From assembly GCA_017642895.1 (NCBI GenBank), contig JAEPON010000010.1:103534-167533 (forward strand): DNA of 64,000 nucleotides, read 5' to 3'. Position 1 is the first letter of the stretch, and each line of letters begins with the position of its first letter. This document shows, piece by piece, positions 52,293-61,974 of the stretch. A model generated the notes under the pieces. That model was given only the letters and a program-made list of their open reading frames with translations, searched no databases and was not told the DNA's origin. Position numbers and translations under genes: made by a program. Origin of the DNA: Roseitalea sp. (GTDB taxonomy: Bacteria > Pseudomonadota > Alphaproteobacteria > Rhizobiales > Rhizobiaceae).

Positions 52293-52912
52293 GAATGCAC
52301 CTGCTCGCCCACGCGCGCATCAGCGGACTCTTGCTCAGGAGGTGCTGCGTTCAACGCCTCCTGACGGGCGATTGCCCTTTGCGCCTTGCGCGCGGCGCGG
52401 CGGGTCTGGAACGCGGTCAAACCGATGCGGGTCAACAGATAGAAGAAGAGGCCAGAGGCCAGCCCCAGCGGAATGCCACCGACCAGCATCGGCTTGATGA
52501 AGGGCTGCCAGAGTGCGGCAAAACCCTCGGCTGCAAAGGCCGAACCGAACTCCTTGCCGTCGGCGCCATTGGCGTCGATCCCCAGCATCCAGCGGCCGAG
52601 GCCCAGGGTCGATGCCCAGATCGCCGGGAATGTCAGCGGGTTTCCAACCGCCGTGCCGAAGGCGGCCGCGATCATCGAGCCGCGCATCAGGAACGCGATC
52701 AGGAAGGACAGGATGAAATGAAATCCCATCAGCGGCGTGAACGAAGCGAATGCGCCAGCGGCCACGCCGGCCGCGATGGCATGGGGCGTCGCGCGAATGC
52801 GCAGCACGCGCTTGGCGAAATAGCGCGTCGAGCGGGCATAATTGCGCCGTGGCAGCATCGAGACGCGCAAGCGTGTCAGTCTGTCTTCTTGCTGGCGGCG
52901 TTTGAACAGCAT
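52289..52912 (-). CDS. DUF2062 membrane protein
   Basis: A 207-residue membrane protein with a basic N-terminus and the DUF2062 pattern: [26 protein letters not shown] (about residues 41-66), [10 protein letters not shown], and a C-terminal pair of helices, ending in a charged tail. Function unknown. It is a regular member of the pyrE-acpS-lepB region in this order. A 148-bp gap to pyrE shows no gene. Confidence 0.85.
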   Translation of the reverse strand: MLFKRRQQEDRLTRLRVSMLPRRNYARSTRYFAKRVLRIRATPHAIAAGVAAGAFASFTPLMGFHFILSFLIAFLMRGSMIAAAFGTAVGNPLTFPAIWASTLGLGRWMLGIDANGADGKEFGSAFAAEGFAALWQPFIKPMLVGGIPLGLASGLFFYLLTRIGLTAFQTRRAARKAQRAIARQEALNAAPPEQESADARVGEQVHS

Positions 52913-53060
52913 CGCTGGCTTTCGTCATTCATCCCTAGCGCGGCGCGCCGGAGCACGGTACGCCCGAAAGGGTTATGAAACGGGCAACGCGCCCCAAATA
53001 CGCCCGTGCGCAGGCCGCTTCAAGCACGGCAGCATACAATTGAACCCGGTAAAGACGGCG

Positions 53061-53639
53061 TCACAGGGTGCGGCTGCCCGGTTTTACGGCCGGCAGCGCG
53101 GCCAGTTCCGGCGGCAGCGCATCGGCGGGATAGGCCGGCACTTCATATTCGGCGAGCGCGATCAGCGGGACGCCGATATCGGCCTTGCCAGCCGACCGAT
53201 CGATCAGGCAGGCGGCGGCGACGACCTCGGCACCCAGCGCCCCCATGCAGGCCACCGTCTCGCGGATCGAAAGGCCGGTGGTGACGATATCCTCGATGAT
53301 GACCACGCGAGCGCCCGTTTCGATCTCGAAGCGGCGCAGGCGGAAGACGCCGTCCTCGCGCTCGACCCAGATGGCCGGCGCGCCCAGATGCCGGGCGGTC
53401 TCATAGGCCGGGATCAGCCCGCCAATCGCCGGCCCGACGCAATAGTCGACCGGCCCGGCCACAGCCGCTCGCACGCGTTCGGCCAGGGCCTTGCACAGCC
53501 TCTCGGTCTTGTCGGGATGCATGAAGACCCGCGCCTTCTGCAGGAAGACCGGGCTGTGCAGGCCCGATGTCAGGATGAAATGGCCCTCCAGAACCGCGCC
53601 GGCGGATTTGAAGATGGACAGGACGTCTTCCGTGTTCAT
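53061..53639 (-). CDS. pyrE: orotate phosphoribosyltransferase
   Basis: A 192-residue enzyme of pyrimidine synthesis. The PRPP-binding motif is [15 protein letters not shown] (about residues 109-123), and [16 protein letters not shown] is the type-specific N-terminal segment. ATG 53639 (MNTEDVL) is the usual family start; ATG 53645 two codons earlier is possible and would place it 6 bp from the palindromic element, matching recO. No Shine-Dalgarno sequence precedes either. Confidence 0.93.
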   Translation of the reverse strand: MNTEDVLSIFKSAGAVLEGHFILTSGLHSPVFLQKARVFMHPDKTERLCKALAERVRAAVAGPVDYCVGPAIGGLIPAYETARHLGAPAIWVEREDGVFRLRRFEIETGARVVIIEDIVTTGLSIRETVACMGALGAEVVAAACLIDRSAGKADIGVPLIALAEYEVPAYPADALPPELAALPAVKPGSRTL

Positions 53640-53651
53640 GGGCATGGCGCG

Positions 53652-53849
53652 GTTTATCTCTCCCCTTGCGGGAGAGAAAGTGATTTTTCGGGCTTGGCAA
53701 GGCCAGTTCCCTGGAAATCACAAGGAAGGGGGAGCGCATTGCGGCTGAAACCCGGCCATCGTGATCATCGATACCCCTCGCTTGCAATTTCCAACCGTTG
53801 GCCTTCTTCCAGGATGTTGAAACTGCTTTGTCTCCCGCAAGGAGAAAAG
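53652..53849. repeat. 198-bp composite palindromic element, copy 2 (rsh/pyrE junction)
   Basis: Homologous to the element at 49182 at both ends (GTTTATCTC at the left; CTTGCAATTTCCAAC and TGTTGAAA near the right) and in spacing. Its long hairpin is GTGATTTTTCGGG (53680-53692) with CCCTGGAAATCAC (53709-53721), a different sequence that still pairs. The third hairpin spans 53784-53826. It fills the gap between pyrE and rsh; no gene is present. Confidence 0.83.
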
Positions 53850-53853
53850 CCCC

Positions 53854-56136
53854 TCACCCGTTCACCCGATCGGCGGTCGAGACCGCATCGGACTCGCGCA
53901 ACTGGCCCAGAAGGCGGGTCAGGTGGCGAATGTCCCAGACTTCCAGATCGAAGATCATCTCGGTGAAATCCGGCGCCGTGCGCACCATGGCAAGCGTGTG
54001 GATGTTGGCATCGTTCCGCGCGATGACCTGGGCGATCTCGGCCAGCGAGCCGGGCGCATTGATCGCGGTGACGATGATCTGGGCGGGAAAGCGGGTGCGG
54101 TTGGCTTCGTCAATGTCCCAGCGCACGTCGATCCAGCGGTCGGGCTGATCGTCATAGGCGGCGAGCGCGGGCGACTGGATCGGATAGATGGTGATGCCCT
54201 TGCCAGGCGTCGAAATACCGACAATGCGGTCGCCGGGCACCGCGCCCTCGGGCGAAAAGCGCACCGGAAGATCGCCGGCGGCACCACGGATCGGCAGCGT
54301 CCTGTCGCTGTCGCCGGCCCCGGCCCCGGCGTGGCCATCGCCATTGGCTGCCGCGCCGGCGGGCACGTCGCCGGGAAAGCGGAACATCATGCCGGACGCG
54401 TCGGTCAGGTTGAACCAGCCCTCGCCCAAAAGTTCGGCGCTGGCCGGTGTCGACAGTTTCTCGTCCTGAAAGTCAGGGAACACCGCCTTGATAACATGGG
54501 CGGACGCCAGTTCGCCGCGGCCGACGGCGGCCAGAACGTCCTCGACATCGGTGTGCGCCAGCCGGCCCAGGCCATCGGTCAGAATGTCGCGCGAAAACGG
54601 CCGGCCGGCGCGCTCAAAGGCGCGCTCGAGGATGCGATGGCCAAGGCCCGAATATTGCTTGCGCACGGCGGCGCGGGTCGCCCGCCGGATCGCCGCGCGC
54701 GCCTTGCCGGTCTTGACCAGCGCCTCCCAGGCGGCGGGCGGGGAGGCCGAGCCCGACCGGATGATCTCCACCTCGTCGCCGTTTTGCAGTTGCGTCACCA
54801 GCGGCATGATGCGGCCGTTGATCTTGGCGCCGACGCAACTGTCGCCGACATCGGTGTGCACCGCATAGGCGAAGTCGACCGGAATCGCGCCGCGCGGCAA
54901 AGCGATCAGCCGGCCCTTGGGCGTGAAACAGAAGACCTGGTCCTGGAACAGTTCGAGCTTTGTGTGTTCGAGGAACTGCTCGGGATGATCGCCTTCGGAC
55001 AGCGATTCGATGGTGCGCCTGAGCCAGGCATAGGCATTGGTGTCCTTGAAAGCCGCCGTGCCGCCCGCCTTGCCGTTGGGCTTGCCCTCGCCGCCTGCCG
55101 CGCCGTGATCCTTGTAGATCGCGTGGGCGGCGACGCCATATTCGGCCACCTCATGCATGTGCCATGTGCGGATCTGCAGTTCGACGCGCTGCTTGGAGGG
55201 GCCGACGATGGTGGTGTGGATCGACCGGTAATCGTTCTGCTTGGGGGTCGAGATGTAATCCTTGAAGCGGCCCGGCACCATTTTCCACTCGCGATGGACG
55301 ACGCCCAGCGCCCGGTAGCATTCGTCGATCGAGCCGACGATGATGCGGAAGCCGAAAATGTCCGAGAGCTGCTCAAACGACAGGCCCTTGCTTTCCATCT
55401 TCTTGAAGACCGACCAGGCCTTCTTGCGGCGGCTTGCAACGTCGGCATGGATGCCATTGTCGGCGAGAAGGCCGCGCAGCGTTGCGGTGATCTCCTCAAG
55501 GAGGCCGGCATGGCGGTTGGCGATCTGCGCCAGCCGGTCGGAGACCGTGCCATAGGCTTCGGGATTGATGTGCTTGAAGGACAGTTCCTCAAGCTCGTCG
55601 CGCATGTCCTGCATGCCCATCCGGCCGGCGAGCGGCGCATAGATGTCCATCGTCTCTTCGGCGATGCGGGCGCGCTTGTCCTCGCGCATGAAATCGAGCG
55701 TGCGCATATTGTGCAGCCGGTCGGCGAGCTTGACCAGGAGCACGCGCACATCCTCGGAGATGGCGAGCAGCAGCTTGCGCAGATTTTCAGCCTGGGCGGC
55801 CTTTTTCGACACCAGATCGAGCCGCTTGAGCTTGGTCAGTCCCTCAACGAGGCGCGCCGTGTCCTCGCCGAACAGGTCCTCGATCTCGACCTTGGTGGCC
55901 GATGTGTCCTCGATCGTATCGTGCAGGAGAGCGACGGCAATGGTCGATTCGTCCATATGCATGTCGGTCAGGATCGCGGCGACCTCCAGCGGATGGGAGA
56001 AATAGGGGTCGCCGGAGGCGCGCGTCTGCCCGCCATGCTTTTTCATGGCGTAGACATAGGCCTTGTTCAGGAGGGCCTCGTTGACCTGTGGCTTGTAGCG
56101 CTGGACGCGCTCGACAAGCTCGTATTGCCGCATCAT
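53854..56136 (-). CDS. rsh: bifunctional (p)ppGpp synthetase/hydrolase
   Basis: A 760-residue RelA/SpoT homologue. The hydrolase HD domain has KHGGQTRASGDPYFSHPLEVA and LLHDTIEDT (about residues 75-83). The synthetase domain includes DIFGFRIIV and RFKDYISTPKQNDYRSIHT. TGS follows near residue 395 and an ACT domain at the C-terminus (ITVTAINAPGSLAEIAQ-like). Both activities should be intact. The start is 18 bp from a strong terminator-like hairpin after rpoZ. Single long-form Rsh is normal for alphaproteobacteria. Confidence 0.95.
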   Translation of the reverse strand: MMRQYELVERVQRYKPQVNEALLNKAYVYAMKKHGGQTRASGDPYFSHPLEVAAILTDMHMDESTIAVALLHDTIEDTSATKVEIEDLFGEDTARLVEGLTKLKRLDLVSKKAAQAENLRKLLLAISEDVRVLLVKLADRLHNMRTLDFMREDKRARIAEETMDIYAPLAGRMGMQDMRDELEELSFKHINPEAYGTVSDRLAQIANRHAGLLEEITATLRGLLADNGIHADVASRRKKAWSVFKKMESKGLSFEQLSDIFGFRIIVGSIDECYRALGVVHREWKMVPGRFKDYISTPKQNDYRSIHTTIVGPSKQRVELQIRTWHMHEVAEYGVAAHAIYKDHGAAGGEGKPNGKAGGTAAFKDTNAYAWLRRTIESLSEGDHPEQFLEHTKLELFQDQVFCFTPKGRLIALPRGAIPVDFAYAVHTDVGDSCVGAKINGRIMPLVTQLQNGDEVEIIRSGSASPPAAWEALVKTGKARAAIRRATRAAVRKQYSGLGHRILERAFERAGRPFSRDILTDGLGRLAHTDVEDVLAAVGRGELASAHVIKAVFPDFQDEKLSTPASAELLGEGWFNLTDASGMMFRFPGDVPAGAAANGDGHAGAGAGDSDRTLPIRGAAGDLPVRFSPEGAVPGDRIVGISTPGKGITIYPIQSPALAAYDDQPDRWIDVRWDIDEANRTRFPAQIIVTAINAPGSLAEIAQVIARNDANIHTLAMVRTAPDFTEMIFDLEVWDIRHLTRLLGQLRESDAVSTADRVNG

Positions 56137-56154
56137 CGGCCGGCGACCTCACGG

Positions 56155-56186
56155 AAAAAGCGCGCGGACGGCATCGTCCGCGCGCT
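56155..56186 (-). terminator. rpoZ intrinsic terminator
   Basis: On the minus strand AGCGCGCGGACG and CGTCCGCGCGCT form a perfect 12-bp stem with a 4-base loop (56159-56170 with 56175-56186), followed by TTTTT (56159-56155). It lies 48 bp after the rpoZ stop and only 18 bp before the rsh start. Confidence 0.75.
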
Positions 56187-56234
56187 CAATATAGGCATGC
56201 AACGGTCTGCCGCGAAAGGCGGCATCACCGCCGA

Positions 56235-56618
56235 TCAGTCGTCGGACTTTTCCGGCGGAACCAGTCCCTCGATGCCGGCCAGAAGCTCTTCCTCGCTCAT
56301 CGCGCCACCACCGAACGTGATCTGCTCGGGCACGTCCGGCGCGTCGGCCGTCTCGGCGACATCGGCGGTTTCGGCTTCCGGCTCGTCCACCTCGACATGC
56401 TTTTGAAGCGAATGGATCAGGTCTTCCTCGAGATCACCGGGCGACAGGGTCTGGTCGGCGATCTCGCGCAGGGCGACGACCGGGTTCTTGTCATTGTCGC
56501 GATCGACGGTGATCGGCGCGCCCTGGGACACTTGCCGTGCGCGGTGGGCGGCAAGAAGGACGAGGTCGAAACGGTTGTCTACTTTGTCGATGCAATCTTC
56601 GACGGTCACGCGGGCCAT
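56235..56618 (-). CDS. rpoZ: RNA polymerase omega subunit
   Basis: A 127-residue omega subunit that assists RNA polymerase assembly. The N-terminus [29 protein letters not shown] is diagnostic in parts, followed by [13 protein letters not shown]. The C-terminal half is acidic and longer than in E. coli, as in related alphaproteobacteria. ATG 56618 is the family start. It precedes rsh, as in many proteobacteria. Confidence 0.96.
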   Translation of the reverse strand: MARVTVEDCIDKVDNRFDLVLLAAHRARQVSQGAPITVDRDNDKNPVVALREIADQTLSPGDLEEDLIHSLQKHVEVDEPEAETADVAETADAPDVPEQITFGGGAMSEEELLAGIEGLVPPEKSDD

Positions 56619-56663
56619 GGGCGTTCCTTCGCGGCATTTGCGGGCAATGGAGGAGTTGGCGGG

Positions 56664-56692
56664 GCTATACACCGCGTCCCCGTGCAAGGCAA
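56664..56692 (-). promoter_or_regulatory. putative rpoZ promoter
   Basis: On the minus strand TTGCCT (56692-56687), a 17-base spacer and TATAGC (56669-56664) lie 45 bp upstream of the rpoZ ATG. The remainder of 56619-56881 shows no gene. Confidence 0.5.
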
Positions 56693-56881
56693 GCACGGCA
56701 ACAGCCAAGGCAATGCGGCGAAAAACCGGTTGTGGAATGCCGAACCCGCCAATCCGGGCTGCGCTGCCGATATCCGAGGCGCGGAGCTTGAATTGACGTA
56801 ACGTCATCACGACATCTTGATTTCGCTCAAAGCGCGTGGAAGACCCCCACCATACTGTCAGCGATTTAAGAAGGAATGATC

Positions 56882-57472
56882 ATGTTTGACCAACGCGAAA
56901 AGATAGCCTTGTTTATCGACGGCGCCAACCTTTATGCGGCCGCCAAGGCGCTCGGTTTTGACATCGATTACAGAAAGATGCTCGAGCATTTCCAGAAACG
57001 CGGCTATCTGATGCGCGCCTACTACTATACCGCCCTGATCGAAGACCAAGAATATTCTTCGATCCGGCCGCTGATCGACTGGCTCGACTATAATGGCTAC
57101 AAGGTGATCACCAAGCCGGCCAAGGAGTTCACCGATTCCACCGGGCGTCGCAAGATCAAGGGCAATATGGACATCGAACTGACCATTGATGCGATGGAAC
57201 TGTCGCGCTCGATAGACCATGCGGTGCTGTTTTCCGGCGACGGAGATTTCCGCGTGCTGGTCGATGCGCTGCAACGCAATGGCTGCAAAGTGTCGGTGGT
57301 CTCAACCATGGCCTCGCCGCAGCCGATGATCGCCGACGACCTGCGCCGCAATGCCGACCATTTCATCGATCTGAAATCGCTTGAAGCGGAGATCGGCCGC
57401 GCCCCGTCCGAACGATCCGCCCCGCGCCAGCCGGCCAGCCAGGACGACGATTACGAGTATGAGGACGATTGA
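56882..57472 (+). CDS. NYN domain protein (LabA/DUF88 family)
   Basis: A 196-residue PIN-like nuclease-fold protein. Conserved acidic residues are in ALFIDGANLY (about residues 9-18), KGNMDIELTIDAM, and LFSGDGDFRVLVDAL. The family includes RNA-degrading enzymes. ATG 56882 is preferred because AAGGA lies six bases upstream; ATG 56876 is too close to it. The C-terminal 25 residues are disordered and acidic. The UDG gene follows closely. Confidence 0.88.
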   Translation: MFDQREKIALFIDGANLYAAAKALGFDIDYRKMLEHFQKRGYLMRAYYYTALIEDQEYSSIRPLIDWLDYNGYKVITKPAKEFTDSTGRRKIKGNMDIELTIDAMELSRSIDHAVLFSGDGDFRVLVDALQRNGCKVSVVSTMASPQPMIADDLRRNADHFIDLKSLEAEIGRAPSERSAPRQPASQDDDYEYEDD

Positions 57473-57489
57473 CGGGGCCGTTGCCGGCG

Positions 57490-58140
57490 ATGACCTCGGT
57501 CGTCGATCCACCCCTGGATTGCGCGCTGTGCCCGCGCCTTTCCGGCTTCATCGCTACCTGGCGACAGAAAGAGCCCGGGTGGCACAACGGACCGGTGCCG
57601 ACATGGCTGCCGCCTGAGGGTGAAGGCGCCGTCCGCCTTTTGATCGTTGGCCTTGCGCCGGGCCTGCGCGGCGCCAACCGGACGGGCCGGCCGTTCACCG
57701 GCGACGCCTCCGGCGAAACGCTCTTCGGCGCGCTTGATCGGCACGGTCTGGCGCTGGGGCACAGGCCGGGTACGGCCGGCGCCGGCGTTGAACTGGTCGC
57801 AACAGCGATCACCAATGCGGTGCGCTGCGTGCCACCGGAGAACCGGCCGATTGCCGCCGAAATCAACAATTGCCGCGCCTATCTGGAGCCGACGCTCGCG
57901 CGTTTCGAAAACCTGCAAACCGTTCTGGCGCTTGGCAAAATCGCTCATGAGGCCTGCATAAGGGCGCTGGGCGGCACGGTTTCGGCCCACCGCTTCGCCC
58001 ACGGCGCGCAAACCGCGCTGAACGGCGTCACTGTCGTTTCAAGCTATCACTGCTCGCGCTACAACATGAACACCGGCCGGCTGACCGAGGCGATGTTCGA
58101 TGCGGTGATGGCGGACATTGTCGAAACCGTGGAACGCTGA
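57490..58140 (+). CDS. uracil-DNA glycosylase family 5-like
   Basis: A 216-residue base-excision enzyme of the family 4/5 group. Motif 1 is LIVGLAPGLRGANRTGRPFTGD (split here: GLAPG near residue 58), where an alanine replaces the catalytic Asp/Glu of family 4, and motif 2 is SYHCSRYNMN near the C-terminus. Cysteines at DCALC and VRC may bind a 4Fe-4S cluster. ATG 57490 is preferred; a TTG at 57469 overlaps the NYN stop. Converges on smpB. Confidence 0.87.
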   Translation: MTSVVDPPLDCALCPRLSGFIATWRQKEPGWHNGPVPTWLPPEGEGAVRLLIVGLAPGLRGANRTGRPFTGDASGETLFGALDRHGLALGHRPGTAGAGVELVATAITNAVRCVPPENRPIAAEINNCRAYLEPTLARFENLQTVLALGKIAHEACIRALGGTVSAHRFAHGAQTALNGVTVVSSYHCSRYNMNTGRLTEAMFDAVMADIVETVER

Positions 58141-58155
58141 GCGCAGACTGACCGC

Positions 58156-58638
58156 TCAGCCCTTCTCGCGCAGCAATCGTGCCTTTTCGCGGTTCCAGTC
58201 GCGCTTCTTCTCGGTCTCGCGCTTGTCGTGCAGTTTCTTGCCGCGCGCCACGGCCAGTTCCAGCTTGGCGCGGCCGCGATCGTTGAAATAGAGCTTGAGC
58301 GGCACGATCGTCATGCCCTCGCGGTCGGTGGCGTTGACCATGCGGGCAATCTCGCGCTTGTTGAGCAACAGCTTTCGCCGGCGGCGCGGATCGTGGTTGA
58401 AGCGGTTTGCCTCGAGATATTCGGGAATGTGGCTGTTGATCAGCCACATCTCGCCATCCTCGAAGCTGGCATAGCTTTCGGCGATGTTGGCCTCGCCATT
58501 GCGCAGCGACTTGACCTCGGTGCCACGCAGCATCAGGCCCGCCTCGACCACGTCCTCAATCTCGTAGTTGAAGCGCGCCTTGCGGTTTTCCGCCACGAGC
58601 TTGCGGGCGGTTTGGGCTTTCTTGCTGGGTGCGGCCAT
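58156..58638 (-). CDS. smpB: SsrA-binding protein
   Basis: A 160-residue tmRNA partner for rescuing stalled ribosomes. Core motifs are [28 protein letters not shown] and the basic C-terminal tail ([19 protein letters not shown] in part). ATG 58638 (MAAPSKK) is the family start. It follows dapA by 26 bp in the same direction. Confidence 0.96.
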   Translation of the reverse strand: MAAPSKKAQTARKLVAENRKARFNYEIEDVVEAGLMLRGTEVKSLRNGEANIAESYASFEDGEMWLINSHIPEYLEANRFNHDPRRRRKLLLNKREIARMVNATDREGMTIVPLKLYFNDRGRAKLELAVARGKKLHDKRETEKKRDWNREKARLLREKG

Positions 58639-58664
58639 CGGATGGAACTGGGCGGAGGCCGGGC

Positions 58665-59576
58665 CTAGTTCAAGAGGCCGGCGTGGCGCATGGCGTCGTC
58701 GATGAGCACGGCGCTCTCGTCGGCGACCGGCACCATGGGCGAACGCAACGCATTGTGCATGCGGCCGAGCTTGGAAAGCGCGTATTTGGCGCCAGACACA
58801 CCCGCCTCGACGAACAGCGCCTTGTGCAGCGGCATCAGCCTGTCCTGATAGTCGAGCGCGGTCGCATAATCGCCCGCCTGCATCGCCTCCTGGAACTCGG
58901 CACAAAGGCGCGGCGCCACGTTGGCGGTCACCGAGATCGCGCCAACACCGCCCTGCGCGTTGAAGCCCAGCGCTGTCGCATCCTCACCGGAAAGCTGGAT
59001 GAATTCGGCGCCGCAGGCCATGCGCTGCTCCGACACCCGATCAAGCTTTGCCGTCGCATCCTTGACACCCCAAATGTTGGGAAAGTCGGCGGTGAGCTGC
59101 GCCATGGTCTGCGGTGTCATGTCGATCACCGAGCGCGGCGGGATGTTGTAGATGAACACCGGAATATCGACGGCCTGCGCAATGGCGGCGAAATGCTGAT
59201 AGAGGCCGCGCTGGTTGGGCCTGTTGTAATAGGGTGTCACGCTGAGAACGGCGTCCGCGCCGGCCTGCTCAGCATGTTGGGCAAAATCGACCGCCTCCAC
59301 GGTGTTGTTGGAGCCCGCTCCAGCGATGACCGCCGCACGGCCAGCCGCCTGCTCCACACAGACATCGACTACGCGCTTGTGCTCATCATGGCTCAGCGTC
59401 GGCGATTCGCCCGTCGTTCCGACCGGCACCAACCCCTTGGTGCCCTCTTCGACCTGCCAGTCGACGAAGGCCCGAAAGGCGGCCTCGTCGAGCGCGCCGG
59501 CGGCGTCGAAGGGCGTCACAAGGGCGGTCATCGAGCCGCGCAGGCGGCTGCGTTCGATCATGGGCCGGTCTGTCAT
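58665..59576 (-). CDS. dapA: 4-hydroxy-tetrahydrodipicolinate synthase
   Basis: A 303-residue aldolase of lysine and diaminopimelate synthesis. [14 protein letters not shown], the tyrosine in [10 protein letters not shown] (about residue 144) and the Schiff-base lysine in [10 protein letters not shown] (about residue 172) are present. ATG 59576 has GGAG eight bases upstream; ATG 59561 would give 298 residues. dapA-smpB form a pair. Confidence 0.95.
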   Translation of the reverse strand: MTDRPMIERSRLRGSMTALVTPFDAAGALDEAAFRAFVDWQVEEGTKGLVPVGTTGESPTLSHDEHKRVVDVCVEQAAGRAAVIAGAGSNNTVEAVDFAQHAEQAGADAVLSVTPYYNRPNQRGLYQHFAAIAQAVDIPVFIYNIPPRSVIDMTPQTMAQLTADFPNIWGVKDATAKLDRVSEQRMACGAEFIQLSGEDATALGFNAQGGVGAISVTANVAPRLCAEFQEAMQAGDYATALDYQDRLMPLHKALFVEAGVSGAKYALSKLGRMHNALRSPMVPVADESAVLIDDAMRHAGLLN

Positions 59577-59737
59577 GGCCACAGCTCCACACATTCATTG
59601 TCGCGGGCACAAACAAAAACCGCGCGACGGCGTGTCGCGCAGCAGGCCCGCTCCAGACTGGCCAATACCATAAGGCCCGGTGAAGCCCCCGGCAAGCAGT
59701 CGTTGCCATGTTACAGACGATCAATTGTTACGGTCTG

Positions 59738-59752
59738 TTAACCATCAGTTTA
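59738..59752 (+). promoter_or_regulatory. CtrA-like box upstream of the lytic transglycosylase
   Basis: TTAA (59738-59741), seven bases, TTTA (59749-59752): one mismatch from the TTAA-N7-TTAA box bound by the alphaproteobacterial cell-cycle regulator CtrA. It lies 56 bp before the slt ATG. The 232-bp gap between dapA and slt holds no gene. Confidence 0.35.
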
Positions 59753-59808
59753 CCGCCCGGGGTCAGCCTCGTCCCAAAGATGCCACGAGCTTTGGGCACA
59801 AGGGCGCA

Positions 59809-61881
59809 ATGGAGCTCAACCAGAAATTGATGACTGGCCTCGCCGGCCTGGGTATTGCCACGCTGGCCGGTTTCAGCGTGCTGACGCTGGTCGGCCCGCA
59901 ACATGGGCAATTGGCACAGCAGGCGGCGCAGACCGATGGCGTCGATCCGGTCGTTACGGCCAGCGTGCCCGCCACCGACGATGCCGCCGGCCAGATACAG
60001 ATCGCGCGGCTCGGCGATGCCCTCGCGGCGATCCGTGAGGGCCGCATCGCCGAGGCCAACTCCCTGCGCGATGCGATGCCGGCTGGCTCCATCGATCGCG
60101 ACCTTGTCGACTGGACGCTTGCCGCATCGGGCGACCGCGCGATCGGTGCCGGAGAGATCGCCAAGACGATGCGACGGCTTGCCGACTGGCCGGGACAGGA
60201 CATGCTGGCACGCAATCACGAAAGGGCGCTGGCCCGCGGGTGGCTCGGCAACATCAAGCTGCGCACCGCGTTCAGCGCCGAACCGCCCGAGACGTTCGAG
60301 GCCGCCTATGTGCTGGCCAAGGGCCATCTGACCACCGGCGGCAACGCGCAGGCGCGCGATTTGGTCGTGTCTCACTGGCGGACCACGGTGCTGCCAACGG
60401 CGGTCGAGCACGAAGTGCTGGACATGTTTGACGGCGTGCTGACGCAAGCCGATCACCGTGCGCGCTATGTCTCCATGATGGTTCGCGAACGCATACGCGC
60501 CGGCGCGCGCGTCGCCGATGCCGCCGGCATGGCCGAACTCCACGACGCATGGGCGGCCGTCATCCGCAAGACGCCGGACGCCGATGCGGCGATCGCTGAT
60601 GTCTCCGGCGCGCTGCTCGACACCGAAGCGGGCCTTTACATGCGCATCGAGCATTTGCGGCGCACGAACCGGATGGAGGACGCCGCTGAGCTGCTAGCCG
60701 AGGTGCCGACCGACCCCGACGCACTGACCAATCCCGATGCCTGGTGGAACGAACGGCGCATCGTGTCGCGATCCCTGCGCGAGGTCGGTGCCATCGACCA
60801 GGCCTATGACATTGTCGCCGAACATCGGGGCGGAAGCCCGGCAACCAAGGTCGATGCGGCCTTTCATGCGGGCTGGTATGCGCTGCGCGGGCTGGACGAT
60901 CCGGCGCGCGCCAAGCCGCATTTCGAGCAGATCGAAAGGATCGCCCAAGGCGCCGCGTCGCGCGCGCGGGGTGCCTACTGGCTTGGCCGGACAGCGCAAG
61001 CGGCCGGCGACGCGGGCGCGACCCGGGCCCATTTCGGCCGTGCCGCATCCCATCCGACCACATTTTACGGTCAGCTCGCCGCGCACGCGCTGGGCCATGA
61101 ACGGCTGGAGATCGGCCCGGCTCCGACAAGCGCCGAGGCGCGGCGCGATCTCGCCAGTTCGCCGGTGCTGGGCGCGATCGAACGCCAGACGGCAACCGGC
61201 GAGACGCGTTTCCTGCAAACGCTCTATAATGGCCTTGCCGCGCGCTTTGATACGCCGGCGCATTATGCGGCGCTTGCCAGCCATGCCGCCAGCCGGGGGC
61301 ATCACATGATCGGTCTGAGACTTGCCAAGCGCGGCCATTGGAACGGGCACGATCTGGGGCTTGCCACCCATCCGTCCGGCGCCATCCCGTCCGACGGTTT
61401 CCTGTCCGCATCGGACCGGGCGCTGGTCTACGCTGTCGCCCGCCAAGAGAGCGAATTCAACACCAACGCCGTTTCGCGGGCCAATGCGCGAGGGCTTTTG
61501 CAACTGCTCCCCTCGACCGCGCGGGCGGTCGCCGGCCGCATGGACCTGTCCTACAGCGCCACGCGCCTGACGGCGGATCCGGCCTTCAACGCATTGCTGG
61601 GCACCCAATATCTGGACGAGCAGCGCGACCGGTTCAGCGGCTCGTTCGTTCTGACCTTTATCGCCTATAATGCCGGCTCCGGGCGGGCGCGCCAATGGAT
61701 CGACCGCTTTGGCGACCCGCGCGGACTGTCGCTGTCCGAAACGATCGACTGGATCGAGCAGATCCCCTTCCCCGAAACACGCAACTATGTTCAGAAAGTC
61801 ATGGCGAACATGGCCGTCTACAAGGCGCGGTTCGGCCTGCCGTTGACCGTTGCGGCCGATCTGACCACGACGGCCGGTTGA
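59809..61881 (+). CDS. slt: soluble lytic murein transglycosylase
   Basis: A 690-residue periplasmic enzyme that cleaves peptidoglycan with 1,6-anhydro product formation. An N-terminal membrane-like segment (about residues 8-28) serves as signal or anchor. A long helical superhelix (about 45-500) precedes the catalytic domain: VARQESEFNTNAVS contains the catalytic glutamate (about residue 546), followed by ARGLLQLLPSTA and FIAYNAGSGR. ATG 59809 gives the signal; the frame upstream is non-conserved. Divergent from dapA. Confidence 0.93.
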   Translation: MELNQKLMTGLAGLGIATLAGFSVLTLVGPQHGQLAQQAAQTDGVDPVVTASVPATDDAAGQIQIARLGDALAAIREGRIAEANSLRDAMPAGSIDRDLVDWTLAASGDRAIGAGEIAKTMRRLADWPGQDMLARNHERALARGWLGNIKLRTAFSAEPPETFEAAYVLAKGHLTTGGNAQARDLVVSHWRTTVLPTAVEHEVLDMFDGVLTQADHRARYVSMMVRERIRAGARVADAAGMAELHDAWAAVIRKTPDADAAIADVSGALLDTEAGLYMRIEHLRRTNRMEDAAELLAEVPTDPDALTNPDAWWNERRIVSRSLREVGAIDQAYDIVAEHRGGSPATKVDAAFHAGWYALRGLDDPARAKPHFEQIERIAQGAASRARGAYWLGRTAQAAGDAGATRAHFGRAASHPTTFYGQLAAHALGHERLEIGPAPTSAEARRDLASSPVLGAIERQTATGETRFLQTLYNGLAARFDTPAHYAALASHAASRGHHMIGLRLAKRGHWNGHDLGLATHPSGAIPSDGFLSASDRALVYAVARQESEFNTNAVSRANARGLLQLLPSTARAVAGRMDLSYSATRLTADPAFNALLGTQYLDEQRDRFSGSFVLTFIAYNAGSGRARQWIDRFGDPRGLSLSETIDWIEQIPFPETRNYVQKVMANMAVYKARFGLPLTVAADLTTTAG

Positions 61882-61974
61882 ACGCAGGCTGTGGTGCCGC
61901 CGGCAACGCCTTTCGCGACGACACAAAACCCGGTACAGACGCCGGAACGTTTCTGATCATGTGGCCATTGCCCG

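Noticed and set aside
53923..56406. 827-codon open frame on the plus strand
   Set aside because: Antisense to rsh and rpoZ; no recognisable domain.
56793..56806. TTGACGTAACGTCA before the NYN gene as an operator related to that of alkB
   Set aside because: Spacing differs by one base from the alkB site and the outer bases are not symmetric; probably coincidence.
56841..56856. GAAGACCCCCACC as a fragment of the nad-region palindrome
   Set aside because: Only 13 bases match, with no following stem or CTCCCC palindrome.
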